This document shows, piece after piece, positions 30,389 through 44,000 of a stretch of 64,000 nucleotides of DNA. The notes under the pieces are model-generated. The model saw only the letters and a list, made by a program, of their open reading frames with translations, made no database searches and was not told the origin of the DNA. The DNA comes from Hydractinia symbiolongicarpus (taxonomy: Eukaryota; Cnidaria; Hydrozoa; Anthoathecata; Hydractiniidae): the NCBI RefSeq assembly GCF_029227915.1, contig NC_079878.1, positions 17,796,001-17,860,000 of the forward strand, in the 5' to 3' direction. How positions within the stretch are numbered: position 1 is the first letter of the stretch; each line of letters starts with the position of its first letter. A program made the position numbers and the translations under genes.

Positions 30389-33300
30389 TTATTTCTCTTT
30401 GAACCGGTAATGTCCTCTAGCCAATGTGCTGATCTGATCCGCCTGAACGATCCTTTTGTCATCAGCTCTATTAAGTGCTATTTTTGTGACTTCCTGCGTG
30501 TATATATTATGGCCCTTGTTCTGTATACATCTCCAAGTTTTGTTGATATTAATACCTTCCTCCAAACATCGTTGGTAATCTTCGAAGGTTATACATTTCT
30601 TGGTCACGGCCTTCTCACACCCTTGGCCTTACGATCTCCGCCCTATTTCGTGAGACTCTTGTATGCATAAGCTTTTGGTCTCAATGTGATGAATGAAGTC
30701 ATAACCCCAAGTTCATCCTTCATAAGGCCCACAACTTTCTTGTTTTTGCCGATTGGGAGAGGTCTGTTGTCATCCTTCGTATACGCACTCGTATTGAAGG
30801 GTGATTCAACATCATCGGCAATATCCCGATAGAAATCCTCTGTTCGTATGTGGTATACGAACGAATCCGTATCTATATAACACAGCTTTATTTTACTACC
30901 GTACTTTGACTGCATGTAGTCATAATGAAACTCGTACATTATGGTCTTTGACAAATCAAGTATTGCCTGGCCAATATATACGGGCTTGTTCATTTTGATT
31001 CCCGTCCTGCCCATTTCAATACCTATAAGGTTCTCACCGAAACAAGTACCGCTTTTAAAATTTGGTTGCATAGTGAGTTTTACATAAGCGGCTTCATTCG
31101 TGCCTAACTTGATGTTGCGATGGTTCCTGATATTCTCCATCGTCTTTTCAAAGACCGAGAGGTTCATCAACTTTTAAAAGTCCTTCTCAAAATCATTTTT
31201 AGCGGCAGTTCTCAGATTCGTGTTGTGATCGATATAACCTCGCAGCCATGCGTTTTGTTTAAATTGGATAGCGCGGTGGACTTTTTTCAATACGAGGCCA
31301 TGCTTAATAGCTTGATGAAGAGCTGCAATATGAACTACATATTTACGCTTATGCTCGAGATTTGGTATCAATTTCTCGACCCTGTGAATCATTCTACGCT
31401 CCGGCAGGAAAGGCAGCTCATTATGTTTGTCATGGAGCTCCTTGGGTAATCGATATCAATCTCCAATAGATATCCATGTTTGTTATCAGATACCAGCTTC
31501 TTGATCTTCTTTTCATCTATTATCTCAATATTCGACACCCATTTAAAACCATGGGTTGGGAGGGGTTGTTGCATTGCCCATCCATAGAGATTATTGGCAT
31601 CGAGGTACTGTAAGTATGACGACTCAACATCTGGATTATATTGCTCCCCCATGTACCTGTTATTCGCTCTCGCATATCTGTGAACACTCTGCGTGATACC
31701 ACCTCGAATACCCTTTTCAAACATTAACAACATATCAGGATCCGTAAGCAGCTCCAGCTTGATATTCGTGTATTTGAGTGCTGCTTTCCATGCTAAGCCG
31801 GGTGCGCTATAGAAATGGGTAGGATCGAGCTTGTAGTTCTCATGGCACACTCCTCGAAAGTTTGGAAAAATATAAGTTAATAATAGGACATCCACAACCA
31901 GATATATATCATGATAATCTCCCATATTAACCTCATCGCCATTTGGAGTGATGACATCCCAAACCTTCTGGGCATGTTCGTAGTCATTATCGCTAATCCT
32001 TTTCATATTCAGCTTGCTGTAAAATGCCTCCTTCGATGGTAGCTCAGTCTCATAGAATCGTTTGAAGCTATCCATGTATTCATAGGGATAGACACCTTTT
32101 CGAAGCATAAACCCGAATACATCGTCTTCAGTAAAGAAGAAGCTCATGGCTGGTGCGTTTGCTTTTACCTGCTCCTTGTCTAACTGCTTCGTGGTATTCG
32201 ATCCGCAGGCACTACACAAAAAGTTTGCTATATATTTATCATCAATATTCATAAATTCCAGATATGTATCAGAGCACTGTTGACATTTCATGCCTGCAGT
32301 GTTGGTACCAACAAGGTTACTTGCCAATTTTTCCAATGAGGATGGCATGAATCGGCAACTATCAATGAACCTGATCTCAACCTTTTTATACATTTCGCCC
32401 TCGCCGTATCCCATACCTGCATTGGGTACGGTGATTTTTACGTTGAAGGAGATGTACTTTTCCGTGTTTTCAGCGATGCAACCAATATCCTGAGTATCAT
32501 ACTTCTCTCCAAGTTCTCTTATAAAAAGATGGCCGTCATACCCTGATAGGTTGTGAAATATAATCGGTACATGGTTTGGTATCCTATACTTGAGGTTACA
32601 TGTGTTGTGAGCCGCTCCCTCATATAAGCCCGTGTAGTGACAATGGCCCTTCACCTTACGGTTCTTCGGGTCATCGTTGAATGGCTTCATGCATATGTGA
32701 CAACTCGTGGCGGAGTCATGCTCCCTCTTTAGTACCTCCGTTAATGCTATCATAGGCTTCTGGGGAAACAGCGAGTAAAGCCTTTTTACCTCATCTTTCA
32801 GGTGGTTGACAAAGCGGGTACATAGTCCTCGTCCCTATATACTGTTAGGGGGTACGGCACTTCTCCATAAGCAAAGGTGGAATACGTACACCAGCCGCAT
32901 GGTTCATGTTTGTTTGTGTTCTTAGTCTTTGTATCCCGAGCATTTTCCTTCATCGGTATCAGTAGGAATTCGAAGTCCGCGTATATAACGAATGGGACCC
33001 TGAACTGGCATTGTCCGTCCTGGTATTATAACCATTTTTCTTTTTCACTTGGCATCGTCATTTTTACGGCTTCGTTGTTTTTGCAATAGGTATAGTGCAT
33101 ATCACGGGATTCTATCGTTTGAAACCGCAAATAAGACAGAAATGCATTTTTTCATGGTTCTTCGATATCTCGCTACCTAATAACCGTGAGAGATTTTCGA
33201 TGGCTACATAGTGACTCTTTTTATCGTCCGTGAGGAGTAGCAGATTAACCTGCTTATCCCTAGTGTTAAATGCCGATCGACAGAGGATATTTCAATTTTT

Positions 33301-34472
33301 ACCCTTCGCATACAATACGTTCACGGCAATATCGGGATTATTGCGTTCAAATTTGTTAATGTCCTTGATGGATGTTGGAAATTCTATACCATCCTAATTA
33401 TACCGTTCCTGATATGGTCGAAGCTTGCTTATTCTCTGATGGTTTGAACCTATCTCTTCGTGATGTATGGCGGCGATAATTGACCATTTAAAGCACTCAT
33501 CATCATTTTTGTTCAGATTAATTTTGGCCCGCTTGCGATCCATTTGGGTGTTTGAAGATATGATGACCTCCTAGTTAACTTCAGTTTATGAAAGTCCACG
33601 TCGAGATGTAGGATGCGGCCGATACTAAAACCACTCTTGGGCAACGCGGGATTCTCCACATGCGTTCTGATTTGTGCGAACATTGTATCCATCACTTCAT
33701 CCACGATTGTTACTAGAAATACTGATGCCATATTGCTGTGAAATACCTTATCCATCTCGATAAACTCATTAGTACCATCGATTTGTTTTTTCCATAGTAT
33801 CTATAAAGAGCACTGAATTTTCGCAGATCCCATTTCCTCTACCTGATTCTCTATCAAATTTTTTACATATGTTCGTATCATATCAAGATATACATCAATA
33901 TCTGTTCCATCTATGCCAGCTATGCGGTAACTCCTGAATGTTTTATGTAATGCATGCTTATGCTCCTGAGGCGTAAAATATTGGTTAGGTTGCTCTGAAT
34001 TATGATCTTCCTTCGCTTCTTCCTCGACCTCGCCAACTAAGGTCTTCTTGGCACCATCATATAGTGAAAGTATTCGTGATTTTATCGATGTATATATACT
34101 TTGCACTGGTTTCTTTATAATCTCAGGTACATGTGATAATAGCCAGTCTGACCATTCCCTCAGTTTACTTTTGACTACTGGACGGGTTCTCTTCATCTCA
34201 TAGCGTTCAAACTCATTCATTTCCTCTAATGTAGGTACATATGGTTCAATGTTCCGCTTAATAGGTCGGGATCTAGCCATTTCATGTTTTTCAAAAATGT
34301 CCATGGCTTGTGGTAAGAATGGCTGTGTATTTAATAAAGTAACTAGGTCTGCTTTGCGTAATTTTGAATAACCCGTAAGCCCATGTGTTTTTGCAATTAT
34401 ATGTAATTGTTTTACAGTATTTAAATTTAAATCCATCTTCTTTATTGTATATAATTCTTTTGATTTCAACAA
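30389..34472 (-). pseudogene. PolB: SAP-B-family DNA polymerase, lineage B, broken
   Basis: The N-terminus is a SAP domain (LHIIAKTHGLTGYSKLRKAD), then a charged linker, HKHALHKTFRSYRI, a CFKWSIIAAIH block, an endonuclease VII/HNH-like segment (CHICMKPF ... HCHYTGLYEGAAHNTCN), Exo motif FHNLSGYD, Pol motif A YLDANNLYG (near 31600), motif C CYIDTDS (near 30890) and a C-terminal DDKR...LARGHY ending. The region of motif B reads LMNLSVFEK, without the usual N-S-x-[FY]-G. Stops include TAG at 33394-33396 and TAA before the motif B block; several frameshifts, mostly between 32750 and 33500. Protein-primed replication of the element is the family role. Confidence 0.85.
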
Positions 34473-34861
34473 AATTTTGGCACGGTCATGATTTTGAATG
34501 AGAATTTCCCTTTACTCATATTGCGTATGACGTCATTTATATTATTTACTATGATTATGTGTTAGTATTTAATGTATCTTACATTTAATATTATTTTGTG
34601 TTGGTGATTGGTAGATGACGTCATATATTTCTGATATATATTATTATTATGTGTTAGTTATTGGCATTTATATACCATTTCATACTATTTTGTGTTGATG
34701 ATTGGTAGATGACGTCATATATTTCTGATATATATTATTATTATGTGTTAGTTATTGGCATTTATATATCACTTCATATTATTTTGTGTTGGTGACTAGC
34801 ATTATTGGGAATTTCCCTTGGACAACGTCGACTGTGCCAGAACGAAAATTTCTCTATATCT
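34473..34861. repeat. P2 right terminal region
   Basis: Holds three TGACGTCA palindromes (34528, 34616, 34710) and a 94-bp direct repeat at 34593-34686 and 34687-34780, with a third partial copy from 34781. It finishes GTGCCAGAACGAAAATTTCTC..., similar to the P3 end. The next base begins the satellite. Confidence 0.7.
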
Positions 34862-35164
34862 GTGCACGTATTTGACGGTGTTCTATGGCCATTGCGGAAT
34901 GGAAAACCACTTGAAGCGTCTAGGTCCATTAAGACTAAGAGGACTAGACGGATCCCCATCGGTCTATGCTCGTAGAAGCACGTCATTGACGTGTAAGGCC
35001 CCCATTAGGCTGCAAAAGGCCGTACTACAACCTTTAGAGGACAGTGTACCGAGTTGACGGTGTTCTATGGCAATTGCGGAATGGAAAACGACTTGAGGCG
35101 TCGTAGTCCATAGAAAGTGGAAGGACTAGACTGATCCCCCTGTCTATGCTCGTAGTTGCACGTC

Positions 35165-38100
35165 ATTGACGTGTAAGGCCCCTATTAGGCTGCAAAAGGC
35201 CGTATTACAACATTTAGAAAACTGTGGACGTATTTGATGGCTTTCTATGGCCATTGCGTAATGGGAAACGAATTGAGGCGTCGTAATCCATTAAGAGTGG
35301 AAGGACTAGACCTATGGCCACCTGTCTATGCTCGTAGAAGCACGTGATTGACGTGTAAGGCCCATACTAGGCTGCAAAAGGCCGTATTATAGCCTTTAGA
35401 AGACTGTGCATATATTTGACGGTGTTCTATGGGCATTGCGAAATAGAAAACGACTTGAGGCGTCGTATTCCATTAGGAGTGGAAGGACTAGACCTATGGC
35501 CACCTGTGTGGGCTCCTGGAAGATCGTGATTTACGTGTTAGGTACTTATTAGGTTGCAAAAGGCCGCATTACAACCTTTAGAAAACTGTGCACGTACTTG
35601 ACGCTGTACTATGGCCATTGCGGAATGGAAAACGACTTGAGACGTCGAAATGCATTGAAAGAGGAAGAACTGGACAGATTCCCAACTGTCCGTGCTCGTT
35701 GAAGCACGTGATTTACGTGTAAGACCGCTATTAGGTTGTAAAGACTGTATTATAACCTTTAGAAGACTGTGCACGTGCTTGACGGTGTTGTATGGCCATT
35801 GCAAAATGGAAAACGACTTGACACGTCGAAGTCCACTGAGAGTAAAAAGGACTGTACAGATCCCCAGCTGTCCGTGATCTTGGAAGGGCGTGATTTACGT
35901 GAAAGGCAATTATTAGGCTGCAAAATGCCGTATTACAACCTTTAGAACACTGTGCAATAACTTGACGGTAATCTATGGCCATTGGGGATTAGAAAAAGAT
36001 ATGATGCGTGCTAATCAATTGAAAGTGAAGACTAGACCGATCCCCACCTGTATAGGCTCGTGGAAGGACGTGATTTACGTGTAAGGCCGCTATTAGGTTG
36101 CAAAAGACCGTATTATAAGCTTTAGAAGACAGTGCGCGGACTTGACGGTGTTCTATGGCTATTGCGGAATGGAAAACGACTTGAGGCGTGGTAGTCTATT
36201 GAAAGTGGAAAAACTAGACCGATCCTCACCTGTTCGTGCTTGTTGAAGCACATGATTTACGTGTAAGGCCCCTATTAGGCTGAAAAAGGCCGTATTACAA
36301 CCTTTAGAACACTGTGCACGGATTTGACGGTTTTCTATGGCCATTGCGGAATAGGAAATGAATTGTGGCGTCGTAATCCATTAAGAGTGGAAGGACTAGA
36401 CCTATGGCCACCTCTCTATGCTCTTAGAAGCACGTGATTGACGTGTAAGGCCCATACTAGGCTGGAAAAGGCCGCATTATAGCCTTTAGAAGACTGTGCA
36501 TATATTTGACGGGTTCTATGGGCATTGCGAAATAAATAACGACTTGAGGCGTCGTATTCCATTAGGAATGGAAGGACTAGACCTATGGCCACCTGTCTGG
36601 GCTCCTGGAAGATCGTGATTTACGTGTTAGGTACTTATTAGGTTGCAAAAGGCCGTACTACAACCTTTAGAAGACTGTGCACGTATTTGACGGTGTTCTA
36701 TGGCCATTGCGGAATGGAAAACGACTTGAGGCGTCGTAGTCCATAGAGAATGGAAGGACTAGACTAGTCCCCACCTGTCTATGCTCGTAGAAGCACGTCA
36801 TTGACGTGTAAGGCCCCTATTAGGCTGCAAAAGGCCGTATTACAGAATTTAGAAGACTGTGCACGTATTTGACGGTGTTCTTTGGCCATTGCGGAATGGA
36901 GATCGACTTGAGGCGTCGTAGTCCATAGAGAGTGGAAGGATTAGACTGATCACCACCTGTCTATGCTCGTAGAAGCACGTCATTGACGTGTAAGGCCCCT
37001 ATTTGGCTGCAAAAGGCCGTATTACAGCCTTTAGAACACTGTGCAATAACTTGACGGTGATCTATGGCCATTGCGGATTAGAAAAGGATGTGATGCGTGG
37101 TAGTCAATTGAAAGTGAAGACTAGACCGATCCCCCCCTGTCTAGGCTCGTGGAAGGACGTGATTTTCGTGTAAGGCCGCTGTTAGGTTGCAAAAGACCGT
37201 ATTATAAGCTTTAGAAGACAGTGCGCGGACTTGACGGTGTTCTATGGCCATTGCGGAATGGAAAACGACTTGAGACGTCGAAATGCATTGAAAGAGGAAG
37301 GACTGGACAGATTCCCAACTGTCCGTGCTCGTTGAAGCACGTGATTTACGTGTAAGACCGCTATTAGGTTGTAAAGACTGTATTATAACCTTTAGAAGAC
37401 TGTGCACGTGCTTGACGGTGTTGTATGGCCATTGCAAAATGGAAATCGACTTGACACGTCGAAGTCCACTGAGAGTAAAAAGGACTGTACAGAACCCCAG
37501 CTGTCCGTGATCTTGGAAGGGCGTGATTTACGTGAAAGGCTATTATTAGGCTGCAAAATGCCATATTACAACCTTTAGAACACTGTGCAATAACTTGACG
37601 GTGATCTATGGCCATTGCGGATTAGAAAAGGATATGATGCGTGGTAATCAATTGAAAGTGAAGACTAGACCGATCCCCACCTGTATAGGCTCGTTGAAGG
37701 ACGTGATTTACGTGTAAGGTCGCTATTAGGTTGCAAAAGACCGTATTATAAGCTTTAGAAGACAGTGCGCGGACTTGACGGTGTTCTATGGCTATTGCGG
37801 AATGGAAAACGACTTGACGCGTGGTAGTCTATTGCAAGTGGAAAAACTAGACCGATCCTCACCTGTTCGTGCTTGTTGAAGCACATGATTTACGTGTAAG
37901 GCCCCTATTAGGCTGCAAAAGACCGTATTATAACCTTTAGAAGACAGTGTACCGAGTTGACGGTGTTCCATGACTATTGCGGAATGGAGAACGACTTGAG
38001 GCGTCGTAGTCCATAGAGAGTGGAAGGACTAGACTGATCCCCACCTGTCTATGCTCGTAGATGCACGTCATTGACGTGTAAGGCCCCTATTAGGCTGCAA

Positions 38101-41027
38101 AAGGCCGTATTACAACATTTAGAAAACTGTGGACGTATTTGATGGCTTTCTATGGCCATTGCGTAATGGGAAACGAATTGAGGCGTCGTAATCCATTAAG
38201 AGTGGAAGGACTAGACCTATGGCCACCTGTCTATGCTCGTAGAAGCACGTGATTGACGTGTAAGGCCCATACTAGGCTGCAAAAGGCCGTATTATAGCCT
38301 TTAGAAGACTGTGCATATATTTGACGGTGTTCTATGGGCATTGCGAAATAGAAAACGACTTGAGGCGTCGTATTCCATTAGGAGTGGAAGGACTAGACCT
38401 ATGGCCACCTGTGTGGGCTCCTGGAAGATCGTGATTTACGTGTTAGGTACTTATTAGGTTGCAAAAGGCCGCATTACAACCTTTAGAAAACTGTGCACGT
38501 ACTTGACGCTGTACTATGGCCATTGCGGAATGGAAAACGACTTGAGACGTCGAAATGCATTGAAAGAGGAAGAACTGGACAGATTCCCAACTGTCCGTGC
38601 TCGTTGAAGCACGTGATTTACGTGTAAGACCGCTATTAGGTTGTAAAGACTGTATTATAACCTTTAGAAGACTGTGCACGTGCTTGACGGTGTTGTATGG
38701 CCATTGCAAAATGGAAAACGACTTGACACGTCGAAGTCCACTGAGAGTAAAAAGGACTGTACAGATCCCCAGCTGTCCGTGATCTTGGAAGGGCGTGATT
38801 TACGTGAAAGGCAATTATTAGGCTGCAAAATGCCGTATTACAACCTTTAGAACACTGTGCAATAACTTGACGGTAATCTATGGCCATTGGGGATTAGAAA
38901 AAGATATGATGCGTGCTAATCAATTGAAAGTGAAGACTAGACCGATCCCCACCTGTATAGGCTCGTGGAAGGACGTGATTTACGTGTAAGGCCGCTATTA
39001 GGTTGCAAAAGACCGTATTATAAGCTTTAGAAGACAGTGCGCGGACTTGACGGTGTTCTATGGCTATTGCGGAATGGAAAACGACTTGAGGCGTGGTAGT
39101 CTATTGAAAGTGGAAAAACTAGACCGATCCTCACCTGTTCGTGCTTGTTGAAGCACATGATTTACGTGTAAGGCCCCTATTAGGCTGAAAAAGGCCGTAT
39201 TACAACCTTTAGAACACTGTGCACGGATTTGACGGTTTTCTATGGCCATTGCGGAATAGGAAATGAATTGTGGCGTCGTAATCCATTAAGAGTGGAAGGA
39301 CTAGACCTATGGCCACCTCTCTATGCTCTTAGAAGCACGTGATTGACGTGTAAGGCCCATACTAGGCTGGAAAAGGCCGCATTATAGCCTTTAGAAGACT
39401 GTGCATATATTTGACGGGTTCTATGGGCATTGCGAAATAAATAACGACTTGAGGCGTCGTATTCCATTAGGAATGGAAGGACTAGACCTATGGCCACCTG
39501 TCTGGGCTCCTGGAAGATCGTGATTTACGTGTTAGGTACTTATTAGGTTGCAAAAGGCCGTACTACAACCTTTAGAAGACTGTGCACGTATTTGACGGTG
39601 TTCTATGGCCATTGCGGAATGGAAAACGACTTGAGGCGTCGTAGTCCATAGAGAATGGAAGGACTAGACTAGTCCCCACCTGTCTATGCTCGTAGAAGCA
39701 CGTCATTGACGTGTAAGGCCCCTATTAGGCTGCAAAAGGCCGTATTACAGAATTTAGAAGACTGTGCACGTATTTGACGGTGTTCTTTGGCCATTGCGGA
39801 ATGGAGATCGACTTGAGGCGTCGTAGTCCATAGAGAGTGGAAGGATTAGACTGATCACCACCTGTCTATGCTCGTAGAAGCACGTCATTGACGTGTAAGG
39901 CCCCTATTTGGCTGCAAAAGGCCGTATTACAGCCTTTAGAACACTGTGCAATAACTTGACGGTGATCTATGGCCATTGCGGATTAGAAAAGGATGTGATG
40001 CGTGGTAGTCAATTGAAAGTGAAGACTAGACCGATCCCCCCCTGTCTAGGCTCGTGGAAGGACGTGATTTTCGTGTAAGGCCGCTGTTAGGTTGCAAAAG
40101 ACCGTATTATAAGCTTTAGAAGACAGTGCGCGGACTTGACGGTGTTCTATGGCCATTGCGGAATGGAAAACGACTTGAGACGTCGAAATGCATTGAAAGA
40201 GGAAGGACTGGACAGATTCCCAACTGTCCGTGCTCGTTGAAGCACGTGATTTACGTGTAAGACCGCTATTAGGTTGTAAAGACTGTATTATAACCTTTAG
40301 AAGACTGTGCACGTGCTTGACGGTGTTGTATGGCCATTGCAAAATGGAAATCGACTTGACACGTCGAAGTCCACTGAGAGTAAAAAGGACTGTACAGAAC
40401 CCCAGCTGTCCGTGATCTTGGAAGGGCGTGATTTACGTGAAAGGCTATTATTAGGCTGCAAAATGCCATATTACAACCTTTAGAACACTGTGCAATAACT
40501 TGACGGTGATCTATGGCCATTGCGGATTAGAAAAGGATATGATGCGTGGTAATCAATTGAAAGTGAAGACTAGACCGATCCCCACCTGTATAGGCTCGTT
40601 GAAGGACGTGATTTACGTGTAAGGTCGCTATTAGGTTGCAAAAGACCGTATTATAAGCTTTAGAAGACAGTGCGCGGACTTGACGGTGTTCTATGGCTAT
40701 TGCGGAATGGAAAACGACTTGACGCGTGGTAGTCTATTGCAAGTGGAAAAACTAGACCGATCCTCACCTGTTCGTGCTTGTTGAAGCACATGATTTACGT
40801 GTAAGGCCCCTATTAGGCTGCAAAAGACCGTATTATAACCTTTAGAAGACAGTGTACCGAGTTGACGGTGTTCCATGACTATTGCGGAATGGAGAACGAC
40901 TTGAGGCGTCGTAGTCCATAGAGAGTGGAAGGACTAGACTGATCCCCACCTGTCTATGCTCGTAGATGCACGTCATTGACGTGTAAGGCCCCTATTAGGC
41001 TGCAAAAGGCCGTATTACAACATTTAG
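35165..41027. repeat. Higher-order repeat: 2905-bp (16-monomer) tandem duplication
   Basis: Sequence at x and x+2905 looks identical wherever I compared it (e.g. 35221/38126, 36541/39446, 37141/40046). Similarity drops left of about 35165 and right of about 38122 (41027). Confidence 0.85.
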
Positions 41028-44000
41028 AAGACTGTGCACGGATTTGACGGTTTTCTATGGCCATTGCGGAATGGGAAATGAATTGTGGCGTCGTAATCCA
41101 TTAAGAGTGGAACGACTAGACCTATGGCCACCTGTCTGGGCTCATGGAAGATCGTGATTTACGTGTTAGGTACTTATTAGGCTGCAAAAGGCCGTATTAC
41201 AACCTTTAGAACACTGTGCAATAACTTGACGGTGATCTATGGCCATTGCGGATTAGAAAAGGATATGATGCGTGGTAGTCAATTGAAAGTGAAGACTAGA
41301 CCGATCCCCACCCCTCTAGGCTCGTCGAAGGACGTGATTTACGTGTAAGGCCGCTATTAGACTGCAAAAGGCCGTATTACAGAATTTAGAAGACTGTGCA
41401 CGTATTTGACGGTGTTCTATGGCCATTGCGGAATGGAGATCGACTTGAAGCGTCGTAGTCCATAGAGAGTGGAAGGATTAGACTGATCCCCACCTGTCTA
41501 TGCTCGTAGAAGCACGTCATTGACGTGTAAGGCCCCTATTAGGCTGCAAAAGGCCGTATTACAACCTTTAGAACACTGTGCAATAACTTGACGGTGATCT
41601 ATGGCCATTGCGGATTAGAAAAGGATATGATGCGTGGTAGTCAATTGAAAGTGAAGACTAGACCGATCTCCACCCCTCTAGGCTCGTGGAAGGACGTGAT
41701 TTACGTGTAAGGCCGCTATTAGGTTGCAAAACACCGTATTATAAGCTTTAGAAGACAGTGCACGGACTTGACGGTGTTCTATGGCTATTGCAGAATGGAA
41801 AACGATTTGAGACGTCGTAGTCCATTGAAAGTGGAAGGATGAGACCTACGGCCACCTGTCTGGGCTCCTGAAAAGTCGTGATTTACGTGTAAGGCCCTTA
41901 TTAAGTTACAAAGGCCGTATTATGACATTTTGAAGGCAGTGCACGTATTTGACGGTGTTCTATGGCCATTGCGGAATGGAAAACGACTTGAGGCGTCGTA
42001 GTCCATTAAGAGTAGAAGGACTAGACTGATCACCACCGGTTTATGCTCGTAGAAGCACGTCATTGACGTGTAAGGCCCTTATTAGGCTGTATAAGGCCGT
42101 ATTAGAGAATTTACAAGACTGTGCACGTATTTGACGGTGTTCTTTGGCTATTGCGGAATGGAGATCGACTTGAGGCGTCGTAGTCCATAGAGAGTGGAAG
42201 GATTAGACTGATCCCCACCTGTCTATGCTCGTAGAAGCACGTCATTGACGTGTAAGGCCCCTATTAGGCTGCAAAAGGCCGTATTACAACCTTTAGAACA
42301 CTGTGCAATAACTTGACGGTGATCTATGGCCATTGCGGATTAGAAAAGGATATGATGCGTGGTAGTCAATTGAAAGTGAAGACTAGACCGATCCCCACCC
42401 CTCTAGGCTCGTGGAAGGACGTGATTTACGTGTAAGGCCGCTATTAGGTTGCAAAAGACCGTATTATAAGCTTTAGAAGACAGTGCACGGACTTGACGGT
42501 GTTCTATGGCTATTGCGGAATGAAAAACGATTTGAGACGTCGTAGTCCATTGAAAGTGGAAGGATGAGACCTATCGCCACCTGTCTGGGCTCCTGAAAAG
42601 TCGTGATTTACGTGTAAGGCCCTTATTAAGTTACAAAGGCCGTATTATGACATTTTGAAGGCAGTGCACGTATTTGACGATGTTCTATGGCCATTGCGAA
42701 ATGGAAAACGACTTGAGTTGTCGTAGTCCATAGAGAGTGGATGGACTAGACTGATCCCCACCTGTCTATACTCGTAGGTGCACGTCATTGTCGTGTAAGG
42801 CCCCTATTAGGCTGCTAAAGGCCGTATTACAACATTTAGAAGACTGTGGACGGATTTGACGGTTTTCTATGGCCATTGCGGAATGGGAAAGGAATTGTGG
42901 CGTCGTAGTCCAACAAGAGTGGAAGGACTACACCACTCCCCACTGGTCCATGCTCGTAGAAGCACGTCATTGATGTGTAAGGCCCCTATTAGGTTGTAAA
43001 GACTGTATTATAACCTTTAGAAGACTGTGCACGTGCTTGACGGTGTTGTATGGCCATTGCAAAATGGAAATCGACTTGACACGTCGAAGTCCACTGAGAG
43101 TAAAAAGGACTGTACAGAACCCCAGCTGTCCGTGATCTTGGAAGGGCGTGATTTACGTGAAAGGCTATTATTAGGCTGCAAAATGCCATATTACAACCTT
43201 TAGAACACTGTGCAATAACTTGACGGTGATCTATGGCCATTGCGGATTAGAAAAGGATATGATGCGTGGTAATCAATTGAAAGTGAAGACTAGACCGATC
43301 CCCACCTGTATAGGCTCGTTGAAGGACGTGATTTACGTGTAAGGTCGCTATTAGGTTGCAAAAGACCGTATTATAAGCTTTAGAAGACAGTGCGCGGACT
43401 TGACGGTGTTCTATGGCTATTGCGGAATGGAAAACGACTTGACGCGTGGTAGTCTATTGCAAGTGGAAAAACTAGACCGATCCTCACCTGTTCGTGCTTG
43501 TTGAAGCACATGATTTACGTGTAAGGCCCCTATTAGGCTGCAAAAGACCGTATTATAACCTTTAGAAGACAGTGTACCGAGTTGACGGTGTTCCATGACT
43601 ATTGCGGAATGGAGAACGACTTGAGGCGTCGTAGTCCATAGAGAGTGGAAGGACTAGACTGATCCCCACCTGTCTATGCTCGTAGATGCACGTCATTGAC
43701 GTGTAAGGCCCCTATTAGGCTGCAAAAGGCCGTATTACAACATTTAGAAGACTGTGCACGGATTTGACGGTTTTCTATGGCCATTGCGGAATGGGAAATG
43801 AATTGTGGCGTCGTAATCCATTAAGAGTGGAACGACTAGACCTATGGCCACCTGTCTGGGCTCATGGAAGATCGTGATTTACGTGTTAGGTACTTATTAG
43901 GCTGCAAAAGGCCGTATTACAACCTTTAGAACACTGTGCAATAACTTGACGGTGATCTATGGCCATTGCGGATTAGAAAAGGATATGATGCGTGGTAGTC

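Larger units (their letters stand above)
24105..34861. mobile_element. Polinton element P2, right half
   Basis: Gene order from the coiled-coil/capsid pair to the polymerase is the same as in P1, but all genes left of that pair are missing. The right end is complete and finishes 'tttctctatatct' at 34861, similar to the ends at 59137 and 62787. The left border is not a terminus: sequence changes to the minisatellite copy at about 24090-24105. Confidence 0.8.
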
